Position numbers and translations under genes: made by a program. A stretch of 64,000 nucleotides of DNA from NCBI GenBank assembly GCA_902167325.1, contig LR632930.1:5394001-5458000 (forward strand), in the 5' to 3' direction. Within the stretch, counting starts at the first letter, position 1. Each line of letters begins with the position of its first letter. The DNA is from Chitinophaga pinensis (GTDB lineage Bacteria; Bacteroidota; Bacteroidia; Chitinophagales; Chitinophagaceae). Positions 1 through 9,700 of the stretch are shown here, piece by piece. Below the pieces are notes generated by a model. The model did no database searches. It saw only the letters and a list, made by a program, of their open reading frames with translations, and was not told the DNA's origin.

Positions 1-723
1 CGCTATTTCATGACAGGTAACATAAGGTACCTGGAAAGCGGGTACTGTGGCGTTTACCTGCGCTTCGTTGGTGAAAGGGTTGAGATAGCCTGTAACACCG
101 AGGTAGTTGAGGTAATGTCCGAACATGGATTTCTTCACGCAGGGGTTGCGGTACCGCAGGATCGGGAAATCGGCAGACAGGGCGCCGTATGCCTTTGCCG
201 CGTCGGCAAATACCTCCCGGGGTATAGTGTCGGGCGGGGAAGGCAGTGCTTCCAGTGCTGCTTTATCGCGGTTGGTGAGGCGCACCAATGTGTCTGCCAG
301 CAGATACAGGTCCGCTTTCGTATACGGCTGCACGCCATAGCCGAGGTCCTTCACCATGGTAGTACGCTGATAATGAGCGCCCCAGAAAAGCAGGAAGATG
401 AAATAGAGCCAGCAGAGCGATGCCACTGCCCTGAGAAGCCCGTGGAACAAGGCTTTCCATTGACCACGAATGAGCCGCCACAAGGTTTTTATCAAAAAAA
501 TAATACCGATTATTACCCAAACGCAGTAAATTACATCGCCTATGCTACCCGTCAGGCTACCGAACACTTTTCTTAATAACGTACTGATGAAATCGTACCA
601 CCTATGAAAATAGATCCCTGCCAGCCATCCGTCTGCTGCCACCGCCCAGGTGAGGAAGAGGATGCCCGTCAGCCCGAGCGCTATTGAGATCAGTGGTTTT
701 CCGAACCGGTATTCTTTTTCCAT
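1..723 (-). CDS. DUF3810-family membrane protein, truncated by window edge
   Basis: The reading frame starts at an ATG (complement of 721-723) and runs off the left edge, so only about 241 residues are visible. The N-terminal half is hydrophobic, with about three membrane segments (roughly residues 10-30, 55-80 and 95-120). It is followed by a soluble part ending at the window edge in VTCHEIA. This looks like the start of an HExxH metal-binding motif, which DUF3810 proteins of Bacteroidota carry as HExAHQ. A membrane-bound zinc peptidase-like role is inferred from that motif only. It is divergent from the kinase gene at 747 with only 23 bases between the start codons, so the two promoters must overlap the coding ends. 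Confidence 0.75.
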   Translation of the reverse strand, partial: MEKEYRFGKPLISIALGLTGILFLTWAVAADGWLAGIYFHRWYDFISTLLRKVFGSLTGSIGDVIYCVWVIIGIIFLIKTLWRLIRGQWKALFHGLLRAVASLCWLYFIFLLFWGAHYQRTTMVKDLGYGVQPYTKADLYLLADTLVRLTNRDKAALEALPSPPDTIPREVFADAAKAYGALSADFPILRYRNPCVKKSMFGHYLNYLGVTGYLNPFTNEAQVNATVPAFQVPYVTCHEIA

Positions 724-746
724 TTTAAGTTGAAGCAAAAGGAATC

Positions 747-1634
747 ATGTTAGACTTTACCATACAACAGGAACTTGAAAAGTCCCTTACCAGGCAACTG
801 CAATTGTCCGTGAAAATACAGATAATTCACGCAGAGCGGTTACACGGGGGAGATATCAATGAAACTTTCCGGATAGACACCTCTCAGGGCCGCTTCTTCC
901 TGAAGCTGAACGATGCTGTAAAGCATCCGGGGATGTTTGACCGGGAGCTGAGCGGACTGGCAGAATTGCGGGAAGCCGATGTAATATCCGTACCCCGCCC
1001 TCTTTGTCATGGTATAGCAGGCAACCGTGCCTACCTGGTTTCTGAATTTGTGGAGAAGGGCGCTGCGGCACCTGATTTCTGGGAGAATTTTGCGGCATCC
1101 ATGGCACGCCTTCATCAGCAAACCCGCCCCTGGTTCGGGCTTAATAACCCTAATTACATCGGTTCCCTCAGGCAATATAATACTCCTTATTCCAGCTGGG
1201 CAGTTTTCTATGCCATGAACAGGCTCATGCCCCTCGCTAAGATGGCGTACGACAATCACCGGCTGGATAAAACGCTTATGCAGCGTATGGAAAAGATATG
1301 CCGTAAACTGCCTGAGCTTTTCCCTGACGAGGCCCCTGCTTTACTGCATGGCGATCTGTGGAGTGGTAACTTCCTGGTGGCACAAAACGGCCGTGCCTGC
1401 ATCTTTGACCCGGCAGTGTATTATGGCCACCGGGAGATGGATATGGCCATGACGCGCCTGTTCGGCGGATTCGATACCCGTTTCTATTACACCTATCAGG
1501 CCATTCACCCGCTGGAACAAGGCTGGCAGGAACGCCTGCCCCTGTGCCAGTTATATCCTTTGCTGGTGCATCTCAATCTTTTCGGAGGAAGTTATTATTC
1601 CGATGTGAAGGAAGCGCTGGAGCAGTTCAACTAG
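747..1634 (+). CDS. Fructosamine/ketosamine-3-kinase family protein
   Basis: This 295-residue protein has the length and motifs of the fructosamine-kinase family, which phosphorylates the sugar of glycated lysines so that the adduct falls off (protein deglycation). The aminoglycoside-phosphotransferase-like catalytic loop HGDLWSGN lies near residues 199-206. The metal-binding DPA follows near 219, then GHREMDMAM. The N-terminal lobe has the nucleotide-binding GGDINETF segment and a VxxLKLN-like strand. It is cytosolic, with no signal peptide. The stop codon overlaps the stop of the convergent histidine kinase by four bases. The exact glycated substrate cannot be read from the sequence. Confidence 0.88.
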   Translation: MLDFTIQQELEKSLTRQLQLSVKIQIIHAERLHGGDINETFRIDTSQGRFFLKLNDAVKHPGMFDRELSGLAELREADVISVPRPLCHGIAGNRAYLVSEFVEKGAAAPDFWENFAASMARLHQQTRPWFGLNNPNYIGSLRQYNTPYSSWAVFYAMNRLMPLAKMAYDNHRLDKTLMQRMEKICRKLPELFPDEAPALLHGDLWSGNFLVAQNGRACIFDPAVYYGHREMDMAMTRLFGGFDTRFYYTYQAIHPLEQGWQERLPLCQLYPLLVHLNLFGGSYYSDVKEALEQFN

Positions 1635-4099
1635 ATCTGCCCTCCCCCGGCCATAAAGGCCTGCATTTTCTGCAATTCTTCCTCCACAACCGGGAAAAAC
1701 CCGTTCACTTCATCCACGATCTCACCGAGGAGCGCAGGGATGCTGTCGAGGTTTTCGTTGTGACGCAGGAGGTTTTCCATGGTCTCCAGTTTGGTAGTGA
1801 TCCAGGTAAGCCCTACCATGGAAAAGTTAGGCTTGATCTTGTGTACCTGGAAACGGAGAGTTTCCCAATCTTTCGCATCTGCCACTTTCCGGATCTTGGT
1901 CAGTTCATCGCGGATGGTGAGCACGTATATATCGAACAGGTCGATAGCGTACCCGATGTTGCTTTCGTAAAGGGTGTTCAGGTATTTCACATCCAGCGAG
2001 GGATGGAATTCATATCCACTAATATTTTGCACTTCCATAATGATTTCGGTTTCGTCTTCATTGAGGTACTTGTTGAGCACCTGCAGCAGTTGGTCGGGTG
2101 TATAAGGCTTGGTAAGGATCTCCGTGATGCCGATATTCCGGGCCATGGCCAGTGTGCTTGGCATGGCAGTGGCTGTGGTGGCAATAACGGGCGTGGCCAC
2201 GTTGGGCCTTCCTTCATCTTCCCGGATCTTACGTGCCAGCTCAAACCCGTCCATTCCGGGGATGCGGATGTCCATCAGCACCAGGTCGTATTGCCGGGAC
2301 TCCAGGAAATACAGCGCATCCGGCCCGTTGGTGGCCAGCTGGTGGTTGATCTTGTACTTTTCAAGCAGGCTGAGGATGTATTTCAGGTTCATGGGATTGT
2401 CTTCCACCACCAGTACCCTTGCCTGCCCGAAATCTATGCGGGAATATTTGTTCTCCGGGTCCTGTCCGCCGGGCCTTACCAGCGGCCTGCGGGTATCTAT
2501 GAACGGCAGGGTAAAGGTGAAGCAGGTGGTGTATTCCCCGCTTTTATCCACCGCTATACGGCCGCCCTGTAGTTCTACCAGCTGTTTGGCAATGGCAAGG
2601 CCGAGTCCGGTACCGCCGTATCGCTCACGGATATCTTTTTCCGCCTGTTTATAGTTCTGGAAGATCAGTTCCAGTTTATCGGCCTGAATGCCGATACCGG
2701 TATCACAAACCTGGAAGCGGAGCCAGAGTGCGTTGCCCTGAATATCTTCCAGATTCACCTTGATGGCAATTTCTCCCTCCTTGGTGAACTTTTCCGCATT
2801 CCCTAACAAGTTCATGAGGATCTGGTTCAAAATCATATCGTCTCCGATGAGGAGGGAATCGATGCGTTTGTCCAGCTCCACGGTTACCTGCACAGGCCTT
2901 TGGCCCAGTTTCATCTGGAAGGTGTGCTTCATGCTCTGTATCAGGTCACGGAGGTCAAATTCACGGGGGTGCACTTCCTGCTTACCGGCTTCAATTTTGG
3001 AGATATCGAGGATATCGGTGATGAGCCCGTGGAGGATGCCGGAAGAATGCTTGAGTATTTTGATGTATTCCTTCTGTTCGTCGTTCAGCGCGGTTTCTTC
3101 GAGGAGGTGTGCCATGCCGATGATGGCGTTGAGGGGCGTCCGGATCTCATGGCTCATATTGGCGAGGAACTCCTTTTGGGTGCGCTGGGCTTCTTCGGCA
3201 GCATGCTTGGCCAGTTCGAGTTCGCGCTGCAGTTGTTTCTGGGGGGTAATGTCCATATGGATACCCACCCCGCCAATAGCTTTGCCTTCGCGGTCGTAGA
3301 TGTTCCCCGAGCTGGCGATGACCCATTTGCGGCTGCCGTCTTTCAGGACGATCTCCATATCATATAATAAGGCTACTTTCTTCTCTACCCTGTAGCGGCG
3401 GAGGTTGCGGGCGTATTCACGGTTCTCTTCCGGCACAAAGATATCGGTGATATTATACCCGATCAGTTCTTCTTCGCTGTACCCGGAGAGGCGGCAGAAG
3501 CTTTCGTAAACTTTGACGATGTTGCCCTCGAGGTCTGTTTCGCAGAGGGCGGCATTGAGGTTATCGAGGATAACGCGGTATTTTTCATCTACGAGTTTCA
3601 GCTCTTCGTGAGCCTGGCGGTGCCGGGTAACGTCAACTATCTGCCAGATGGAGCCGGCGAAGCGGGGACCATCGAATACGGGAATGTAGGATATTTCGAA
3701 GATGCGGCCGTCGCGGAAGGGGAGTTCCCAACCGAAGAAGGGTTTTCTTTTCCGGCGCAATTCTTTCATTTTCAGCTCAAATGGTTCCGGAGCGGATACA
3801 TCCCGGGCAAACCGGGCAATCATGGCCCGGAAGGTAAGGTCCAAGTGGTTACCTTTGTACTTGCCGGCATGGAAGTATTCCATAAATACGTCGTTTCCCC
3901 AGACAAACCGGTGCCTTTCGTCGGTAACAACAACACCGGCATTGGTGCTGCGGAGGAAAACTGCGATGGAAAGTGCGAATATAGGAGGGGTGCCCCCGGG
4001 TGGCGGGGGTGCAGTAAGTGAGTTCCGTGGCTGTTTCCGGCCTATTCTGCCTTTTTCTGACATGTCATCGGGGGAATAGGGGGAAGTGTAGGATTTCAT
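1631..4099 (-). CDS. Hybrid sensor histidine kinase (PAS-PAS-HisKA-HATPase-REC-HPt)
   Basis: This is an 822-residue multi-step phosphorelay kinase. Two PAS domains occupy about residues 45-160 and 165-290, the second ending in a PAC-like VGIHMDITPQKQ. The phospho-acceptor motif MSHEIRTPLNAI is near residue 319. ATPase N, G1 and G2 boxes (NLLGNAEKF, DTGIGI, GGTGLGLAI) follow. A receiver domain has VVEDNPMN and an acceptor Asp in LVLMDIRIPG near 609. A C-terminal HPt-like segment has VHKIKPNF near 753. No transmembrane segment is visible, so the protein is probably cytosolic and senses through PAS. No response regulator gene is adjacent. ATG at 4099 is used; an in-frame ATG twelve codons later is an alternative start. 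Confidence 0.93.
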   Translation of the reverse strand: MKSYTSPYSPDDMSEKGRIGRKQPRNSLTAPPPPGGTPPIFALSIAVFLRSTNAGVVVTDERHRFVWGNDVFMEYFHAGKYKGNHLDLTFRAMIARFARDVSAPEPFELKMKELRRKRKPFFGWELPFRDGRIFEISYIPVFDGPRFAGSIWQIVDVTRHRQAHEELKLVDEKYRVILDNLNAALCETDLEGNIVKVYESFCRLSGYSEEELIGYNITDIFVPEENREYARNLRRYRVEKKVALLYDMEIVLKDGSRKWVIASSGNIYDREGKAIGGVGIHMDITPQKQLQRELELAKHAAEEAQRTQKEFLANMSHEIRTPLNAIIGMAHLLEETALNDEQKEYIKILKHSSGILHGLITDILDISKIEAGKQEVHPREFDLRDLIQSMKHTFQMKLGQRPVQVTVELDKRIDSLLIGDDMILNQILMNLLGNAEKFTKEGEIAIKVNLEDIQGNALWLRFQVCDTGIGIQADKLELIFQNYKQAEKDIRERYGGTGLGLAIAKQLVELQGGRIAVDKSGEYTTCFTFTLPFIDTRRPLVRPGGQDPENKYSRIDFGQARVLVVEDNPMNLKYILSLLEKYKINHQLATNGPDALYFLESRQYDLVLMDIRIPGMDGFELARKIREDEGRPNVATPVIATTATAMPSTLAMARNIGITEILTKPYTPDQLLQVLNKYLNEDETEIIMEVQNISGYEFHPSLDVKYLNTLYESNIGYAIDLFDIYVLTIRDELTKIRKVADAKDWETLRFQVHKIKPNFSMVGLTWITTKLETMENLLRHNENLDSIPALLGEIVDEVNGFFPVVEEELQKMQAFMAGGGQI

Positions 4100-4240
4100 G
4101 AGGCATATGCAAAAAATGGTGATGCTAAGCGTAGTATGAAGTTACGCAAAAATGATGCAACTAACTAACTGTAAATATCTGACATTTTTATATATTTTGA
4201 TATATAATACAAGCCTGAGAATCAACAAAAGTAGGAAATT

Positions 4241-4270
4241 TTTGCTTTTGGAAATATTTGTTTACCTTTG
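4241..4270 (+). promoter_or_regulatory. Bacteroidota-type promoter of yceD-rpmF-plsX
   Basis: TTTG at 4241-4244 is followed after 18 bases by TACCTTTG at 4263-4270. This matches the TTTG / TAnnTTTG pattern known for the primary sigma factor of this phylum. The first gene starts 28 bases downstream, and a GGGAGG purine tract at 4284-4289 precedes its ATG. Confidence 0.75.
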
Positions 4271-4297
4271 CATCCCTCTAAAAGGGAGGATTTTGAT

Positions 4298-4837
4298 ATG
4301 AAGCATCTCCGCGAATTTGACATAGCATTTGTAGGTCTGACGCCCGGAGTGCATACATTCCAATATCAGATCGATGACAGTTTTTTTGAAAAGCTGGGCG
4401 CTGAGCCTGACTTCTCTAACTGTCATGCCACGGTCACACTCCAATTGGACAAGAAGCCGGGGTTTTTCCTGTTGAAGTTTGAGGTGGGTGGAAAGCTGAC
4501 GGTTATATGTGACCGTTGCGGCCAGCCTTTTGAGCTTCAGCTCTGGGACGATTTCAACCAGGTGGTTAAGCTTGTTGACAATCCGGAGGAGATGAATACC
4601 GATGAAGATCCGGACGTGACTTACATCAGCCGTACGGAAAGCCATTTATATATGGCTGACTTCATTTACGAGTTCATCAACCTGAGCATTCCCATGCAGC
4701 GTATCCATCCGGACGATGCAGAAGGAAAAAGCGGGTGCGACCCGAAGGTGCTCGATATGTTGGAAAAGATGAAACAACAGGACGGGGAACAGACAAATCC
4801 GATCTGGAAAGGATTGGAAAAGTTCAGAGATAATTAA
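4298..4837 (+). CDS. DUF177 / YceD-like protein
   Basis: This is a 179-residue protein of the DUF177 (YceD) family, the usual partner upstream of rpmF. It has a conserved zinc-ribbon-like CDRCGQPF around residue 78 and an acidic C-terminal half with DPDVTYI and the late INLSIPMQRIHPD segment. The ATG at 4298 is chosen because it follows a purine-rich stretch and the predicted promoter. Longer readings would need a TTG inside the promoter. In plants and bacteria the family is linked to 23S rRNA accumulation, which would fit its pairing with L32. That role is family knowledge, not visible here. Confidence 0.88.
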   Translation: MKHLREFDIAFVGLTPGVHTFQYQIDDSFFEKLGAEPDFSNCHATVTLQLDKKPGFFLLKFEVGGKLTVICDRCGQPFELQLWDDFNQVVKLVDNPEEMNTDEDPDVTYISRTESHLYMADFIYEFINLSIPMQRIHPDDAEGKSGCDPKVLDMLEKMKQQDGEQTNPIWKGLEKFRDN

Positions 4838-4867
4838 AAACGTATTCAATTTTAAAAATTAAATAAG

Positions 4868-5062
4868 ATGCCGAATCCTAAACGCAGACACTCGCAACAA
4901 AGATCAGCAAAGAGAAGAACACATTACAAGGCATTTGCTGAAACTTTAAGCACAGACAGCGCTACCGGCGAAGTGCACCTGAGACACCGTGCTCATTGGG
5001 TAGAGAACAAACTGTTCTACAAAGGAAAAGTTGTTTTGGAAAAACAAGCTGCTGCTAAATAA
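4868..5062 (+). CDS. rpmF: 50S ribosomal protein L32
   Basis: This 64-residue basic protein starts MPNPKRRHSQQRSAKRR, the signature start of L32, and ends in a lysine/alanine tail. The zinc-binding cysteines of some L32 proteins are absent, so this is the C-minus form. It lies 30 bases after the DUF177 gene and 48 before plsX, in the widely conserved yceD-rpmF-plsX order that couples ribosome and membrane lipid synthesis. Confidence 0.97.
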   Translation: MPNPKRRHSQQRSAKRRTHYKAFAETLSTDSATGEVHLRHRAHWVENKLFYKGKVVLEKQAAAK

Positions 5063-5110
5063 TAATTTTTACTAATTTTACCCCCGAGAACACAAGACAA
5101 AACACAGTTC

Positions 5111-6073
5111 ATGAGAATCGGGCTTGATATGATGGGAGGCGACTATGCCCCCGCAGAAGCAGTAAAAGGAGTTAAGTTATTTTTAAGCAAAGCATCTGAT
5201 GCGCATCTGATGTTGATTGGTGACGAGCAGGTCTTAACACCCCTCCTCACAGAAGCAGCATTAGACCAGTCAAGATATACCGTTGTTCATTCATCCCAGG
5301 TAATCGGGATGAATGAACATCCTACCAAAGCTTTAAAGGAAAAGCCGCATTCCTCCATCTCAATCGGCTTCCATCTCCTTCAAAACAAAAAGATTGACGC
5401 TTTCATCAGCGCCGGTAACACCGGAGCCATGATGGTTGGCGCCATTTACTCCATTAAACTGGTTGAAGGCGTTCAGCGGCCCACCATTTCCACCCTCGTT
5501 CCCCGGGAAGACGGTTCTACCGGCCTCCTGCTCGATGTGGGAATCAACGCCGACTGTAAACCCGAAAACCTCGTTCAGTTCGCCATCCTCGGTTCCCTCT
5601 ACTCCAAGCACATCCTTGGTAAAGACAAACCGAAAATAGGCCTCCTGAACCTCGGGGAAGAAGAAGGCAAAGGCAACCTCCTCGCCCAGGCCACCTACCC
5701 CCTCCTCAGGGAAAACACCCTCATCAATTTCATCGGTAACGTAGAAGGCCGCGATGTTTTCAAAAACACCGCCGACGTAATCGTTTGCGAAGGTTTCACC
5801 GGTAACGTAGTCCTCAAACTGGCCGAATCGTTCCATGATATCGCCTTAAGGCGTAATATTAAAGACGAGTTCATCGACCGTTTCGATTTCGAACAATACG
5901 GTGGTACTCCCGTACTGGGCGTAGCAGAACCGGTAATCATCGGCCACGGCATCTCCGGGGAACGCGCTTTCTCCAACATGATCGTACTGGCAGAACAAAT
6001 GATCCGTTCTAAACTGATGGAAAAAATCAGGGAAAGCTTCGTAACCACCCCCTCTTCCGAGGCAGAAGCTTAA
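5111..6073 (+). CDS. plsX: Phosphate acyltransferase PlsX
   Basis: This 320-residue protein converts acyl-ACP and phosphate to acyl-phosphate, the donor for PlsY in phospholipid synthesis. It starts MRIGLDMMGGDYAP, the diagnostic N-terminus. It also carries SAGNTGAMM near residue 100, the LLDVGIN segment, EGFTGNVVLK near 226 and a C-terminal GHGISGERAF. Length is normal for the family. It is a soluble or peripheral membrane protein. It is the last gene of the operon and is followed by a hairpin terminator. fabH does not follow it here. Confidence 0.97.
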   Translation: MRIGLDMMGGDYAPAEAVKGVKLFLSKASDAHLMLIGDEQVLTPLLTEAALDQSRYTVVHSSQVIGMNEHPTKALKEKPHSSISIGFHLLQNKKIDAFISAGNTGAMMVGAIYSIKLVEGVQRPTISTLVPREDGSTGLLLDVGINADCKPENLVQFAILGSLYSKHILGKDKPKIGLLNLGEEEGKGNLLAQATYPLLRENTLINFIGNVEGRDVFKNTADVIVCEGFTGNVVLKLAESFHDIALRRNIKDEFIDRFDFEQYGGTPVLGVAEPVIIGHGISGERAFSNMIVLAEQMIRSKLMEKIRESFVTTPSSEAEA

Positions 6074-6108
6074 GTTTATACCAACAACTGACACACACAA
6101 ATTATTCG

Positions 6109-6137
6109 AAAGGGCCGGCTGCAAGCTGGCCCTTTTT
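6109..6137 (+). terminator. Rho-independent terminator after plsX
   Basis: The inverted repeat AAGGGCC (6110-6116) / GGCCCTT (6128-6134), with extra pairing inside, is followed by TTTTT. It sits 36 bases after the plsX stop and just before the convergent HD-protein stop, so it may serve both directions weakly. Confidence 0.8.
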
Positions 6138-6145
6138 CTTTGCCC

Positions 6146-6673
6146 TCACCTCCTGAACATAGGCAATGGCCGTAATGGGTGACGGAGAAAATGCCGGAAT
6201 CCCCGCTTCAGCAGAAACAGATGAAACCCATGAAAAGGATATGCCTCTTTTATAGCTGCCAGCGCCGGCCGGGGGATGCCGAAAGTTTTCAATTGCATCG
6301 TTACATCCACCAGATCTGCCTGCCGGAAATACTCTACCGAAGGGCAATCCTCATCCCTGAACCGGCTCACTTTATGGTGCCACAGGATCATGGCTTCCAC
6401 TTCACTGGCCAGTTTGCCCATCCCCTGCGCTTCCATATATGCCCGGCACTCCCGCACCGAAGGCTGGAGGTAATCAAACGTGCCATCCGTCCAGATACCG
6501 ATATCGTGGAAAGCCGCAGCAAGTGCATAGCGCACTTCCCTGACAGGTTCAGCATCCAGCTGCCGGCAGGCCAGGTACACCCGCTGGGCATGGTTGCGGT
6601 ACCGGGAAAAGTCTTTACCCAGCTGCGCCCGGTAATGGTCCAGAATATCGTCGATCAGGGGGTGTGAATGCAT
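6146..6673 (-). CDS. HD-domain protein (putative phosphohydrolase)
   Basis: This 175-residue protein has the HD metal-site pattern. An early His lies in RNHAQRVYLACR near residue 30, the His-Asp pair is in AAFHDIGIW near residue 56, and later ILWHHKVS and ADLVDVT supply further ligands. This is the layout of HD phosphohydrolases acting on nucleotides or other phosphoesters; the substrate is unknown. The start is set at the ATG of MHSHPLIDD. A start six codons further upstream is possible. It follows the large histidine kinase gene on the same strand with a gap of about 60 bases. Confidence 0.7.
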   Translation of the reverse strand: MHSHPLIDDILDHYRAQLGKDFSRYRNHAQRVYLACRQLDAEPVREVRYALAAAFHDIGIWTDGTFDYLQPSVRECRAYMEAQGMGKLASEVEAMILWHHKVSRFRDEDCPSVEYFRQADLVDVTMQLKTFGIPRPALAAIKEAYPFHGFHLFLLKRGFRHFLRHPLRPLPMFRR

Positions 6674-6734
6674 ACAGCAAAGAAAGCCCATTGCAGGCTA
6701 AGCGGGTTGTATAATTAAAGGGATTGCCGGCAGA

Positions 6735-9700
6735 TCACATGTTTTGATCCGCTACAAGCGGCAGCCTTACAAAGAAAGTGGTACCCACGCCGGGAGAAGT
6801 CTTAAACCAGATCTCTCCACCCGCCTGCTCCACGATGTTTTTACTCATGGCAAGGCCCAGCCCGGTACCGGAAGATTTGGTGGTGAAGTTGGGTACAAAG
6901 ATCTTTTCCTGTGCTTCAGGCGGTATACCCGTACCATTATCGATCACCTCCACCACTACCCAATGCAGCCCTTCTTCTTTCATACTGATGGCGATATGCC
7001 CCTCCTGCCCTTCCGGAATAGCCTGTATAGCGTTTTGCAGCAGGTTGGTAAACACCCGGTTGATCTGTGTTTTATCCGCATCAATGAGATACGGCTTATC
7101 CTGCCGCCCGAAGTAAATATGGCACTCCGGACTGCTCATATAAAGCGAGGTAAGTGATTGCAAAACTTCGCTCAGGGAGAATACTTCATTGTTGACCTTC
7201 GTGATATGCGCAAATGCCGCGAAATCCGAAGCGATGTTCGACAGGTGCTCTATCTGCTCTACCAGCGTATTGGCAACATTCCGGGAGAGTGCTTTCACAT
7301 CGGGCGAATCATTGGCGATAGCCCGCTGGAGGTATTGAATACTGAGTTTCATGGGCGTTAGCGGGTTCTTGATCTCATGGGCCACCTGCCGCGCCATCTC
7401 CCGCCAGGCTCCTTCCCTTTCACTCTTCGCCAGCATAGCCGCGCTCACTTCCAGCTTCTGTACCATTTTATTGTATTCGTTCACCAGCAGCCCGATCTCA
7501 TCATCGTTTTCCCACCGGATAGCCTCATTATGCTGCCCCAGGTTCACACTGCGCAGCTTTTCCGTGATCAGAGAGAAGGATTTAGTGATGGTATTGGATA
7601 TCAGCAGCACCAGCAATCCCGCCAGCAGGAATATAAACGCATTGATGGTAATAAGGGCCACCAGGAAAGTGGAGATCTGCTGGCGCAATTCGTTTTCCGT
7701 AGCAAAGTAAGGTACATTCAAAAATGCAAACACTTCGCCCTGGCTCCGCATGGGCACGTAGCTGCTGATATAACTCATCCGCCCGATCTTCTCTTCCTGT
7801 ATAAACTGGATACGGCTCCGCTGCGACAACTGGTACAGCGCCATGGGATTGATCCCCGGGGATAACAACCCTTTCTCGATCATCAGTGGCTGCGTGGTAA
7901 GCTGCAGCCGGCCCTCCGTATCATAGATATTGATATCCACATTATGCTCCCTTGCAATATCACCTACAGCGGCAGACAGCCGGGAAGAAAAGATCGAATC
8001 ATAGATCATTCCCATTTCATCGAACTGGCGGTGGGTGTAAAACACTTCCTCCATATCCTTCCCGATGCTTTGCACGGTTTCACTCAGCTTCTGCGCATTC
8101 TCCGCGCGATAGCGGTTGATGAAGAACAGGATGGTGGCAAGGCCCAGTGCAAGGAACGAGAACACAACTGCAGAGAGAATAGTGGTCTGCACTTTGGTAC
8201 GGATACTAAGGTTTAGCAACGTCCGCATATTCGACATCTGGAGGCGCGCTTTCACCAGCAGGTCTACCAGACTATATATCGCAATAATCAACAGGAAAAG
8301 GCAGAACATGTAGGCGAAGAGTGTGATGAACTCCAGGAAGTTCCGCGTTTTCTTGGCCACCAGTACCAGCTTATCTTTCGAGGCCCGGTAATATAGCAGG
8401 GAGTGGTCGTAATCATCTTCATACACTACATCTGCCAGTGGCATTTCCGCAGCGCCCAGCCGGGTTTTGAAAGAATAGTTCCCGCTATTGGTGACCAGCA
8501 GGCCCTTATCGTACACGGCCCAGGAGTACTGGTCGGTATTCTCCTGTCCGTCGAGGCGGTTACCGTCGATAAGCAGTTCAGGATATAGCCTGTCGGGTTG
8601 TGCGATCTCCGGTTCTGACCTTACTTCAAAGAAAAGGTAACCGGCAGGCGCTCCTTCACTTCCAAAATACTCTTTCTTGCCGATGTAACTGTAATCACGG
8701 AAGCTGCGCTCGTCGTAGTAAAGATCTTCGCCTAATACATGCGAGAGCGTGTTGCCCATGATACGGTTCTGCAGATCATTGAACGGCACGCCTTCGCTGT
8801 TGTAAAGCATTTCGCCTTCGGCATCGTAGGTATAGAAGAGTACATTGAAGCGGCTCAGGTAGCGGGCGAAATACTTTTCGCGGAGTGTTGCATCGAGGGT
8901 ACGGCGCCCGTCGCGCGAGGGTTGCAGGAAGAAGCGGCGTGCATCTGTATCCTGCCCGAGGCGGTCGCCCACATCGTTGAGCAGGGTTTCGAGATAGGGG
9001 TCGCGCTGCTTGGAGAGGTTCTCGGCCACGCGCATACGTGTGCTCAGTTCTTTCTGGTTGTTGTAATACACCAGCACCGCCGCCGTGGTGAGTGTCATCA
9101 TCAGCATCCACATGATAAAAGGCAGAGATGCGGAATTATTGCTGAAGCGGGTTTCGAGCCAGTCGAGAATAGCCACATACACCAGCAGCCAGAGCATCAG
9201 CACCACGGAGGCACTGAAATCGGGCAGGTTAAAACGGAAGGCGAGCCATACCAGGCCCACGAGAGCCAGCGAGGTGTATTTGGTTTTATACTGGAAATCT
9301 GTCAGCTGGTTCAGCAGGTAATTGACGATCTGGGAAAAGAAGAGGAAGCTGATGGCGATGAAACCAAGACTGATACTCCCGATCACGCTGTACTCGTTCA
9401 GGGAAAAGAAGTTCGTTACGTCGTACGATATCTTGGAGTCGATTACGAGGCTTCGGATAAGATCGAGCAGGAACTGCCCTGCGATGAACATACCCAACCC
9501 TGCCGCGGCAATAATTAACCAGCCCTGCCATTTCTTGCGGAGTACGGGCGGGTGAATGGTACGTACCTGCTGGCGGAAGAAAAGTATCAGCCAGAAGGTG
9601 AGCAATACGTTGAGAGAAAGGTCACCCAATGATTTAAATACATCATCTTTCGCATAGATCGTTGGCTGAAACAGGTTGAGTGTTCCCAGGTCGATGGGGA

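Noticed and set aside
8739..9518. Open plus-strand frame of 259 codons inside the large histidine kinase
   Set aside because: Antisense shadow with His/Gln/Glu-rich composition and no motif; the kinase frame is well supported.
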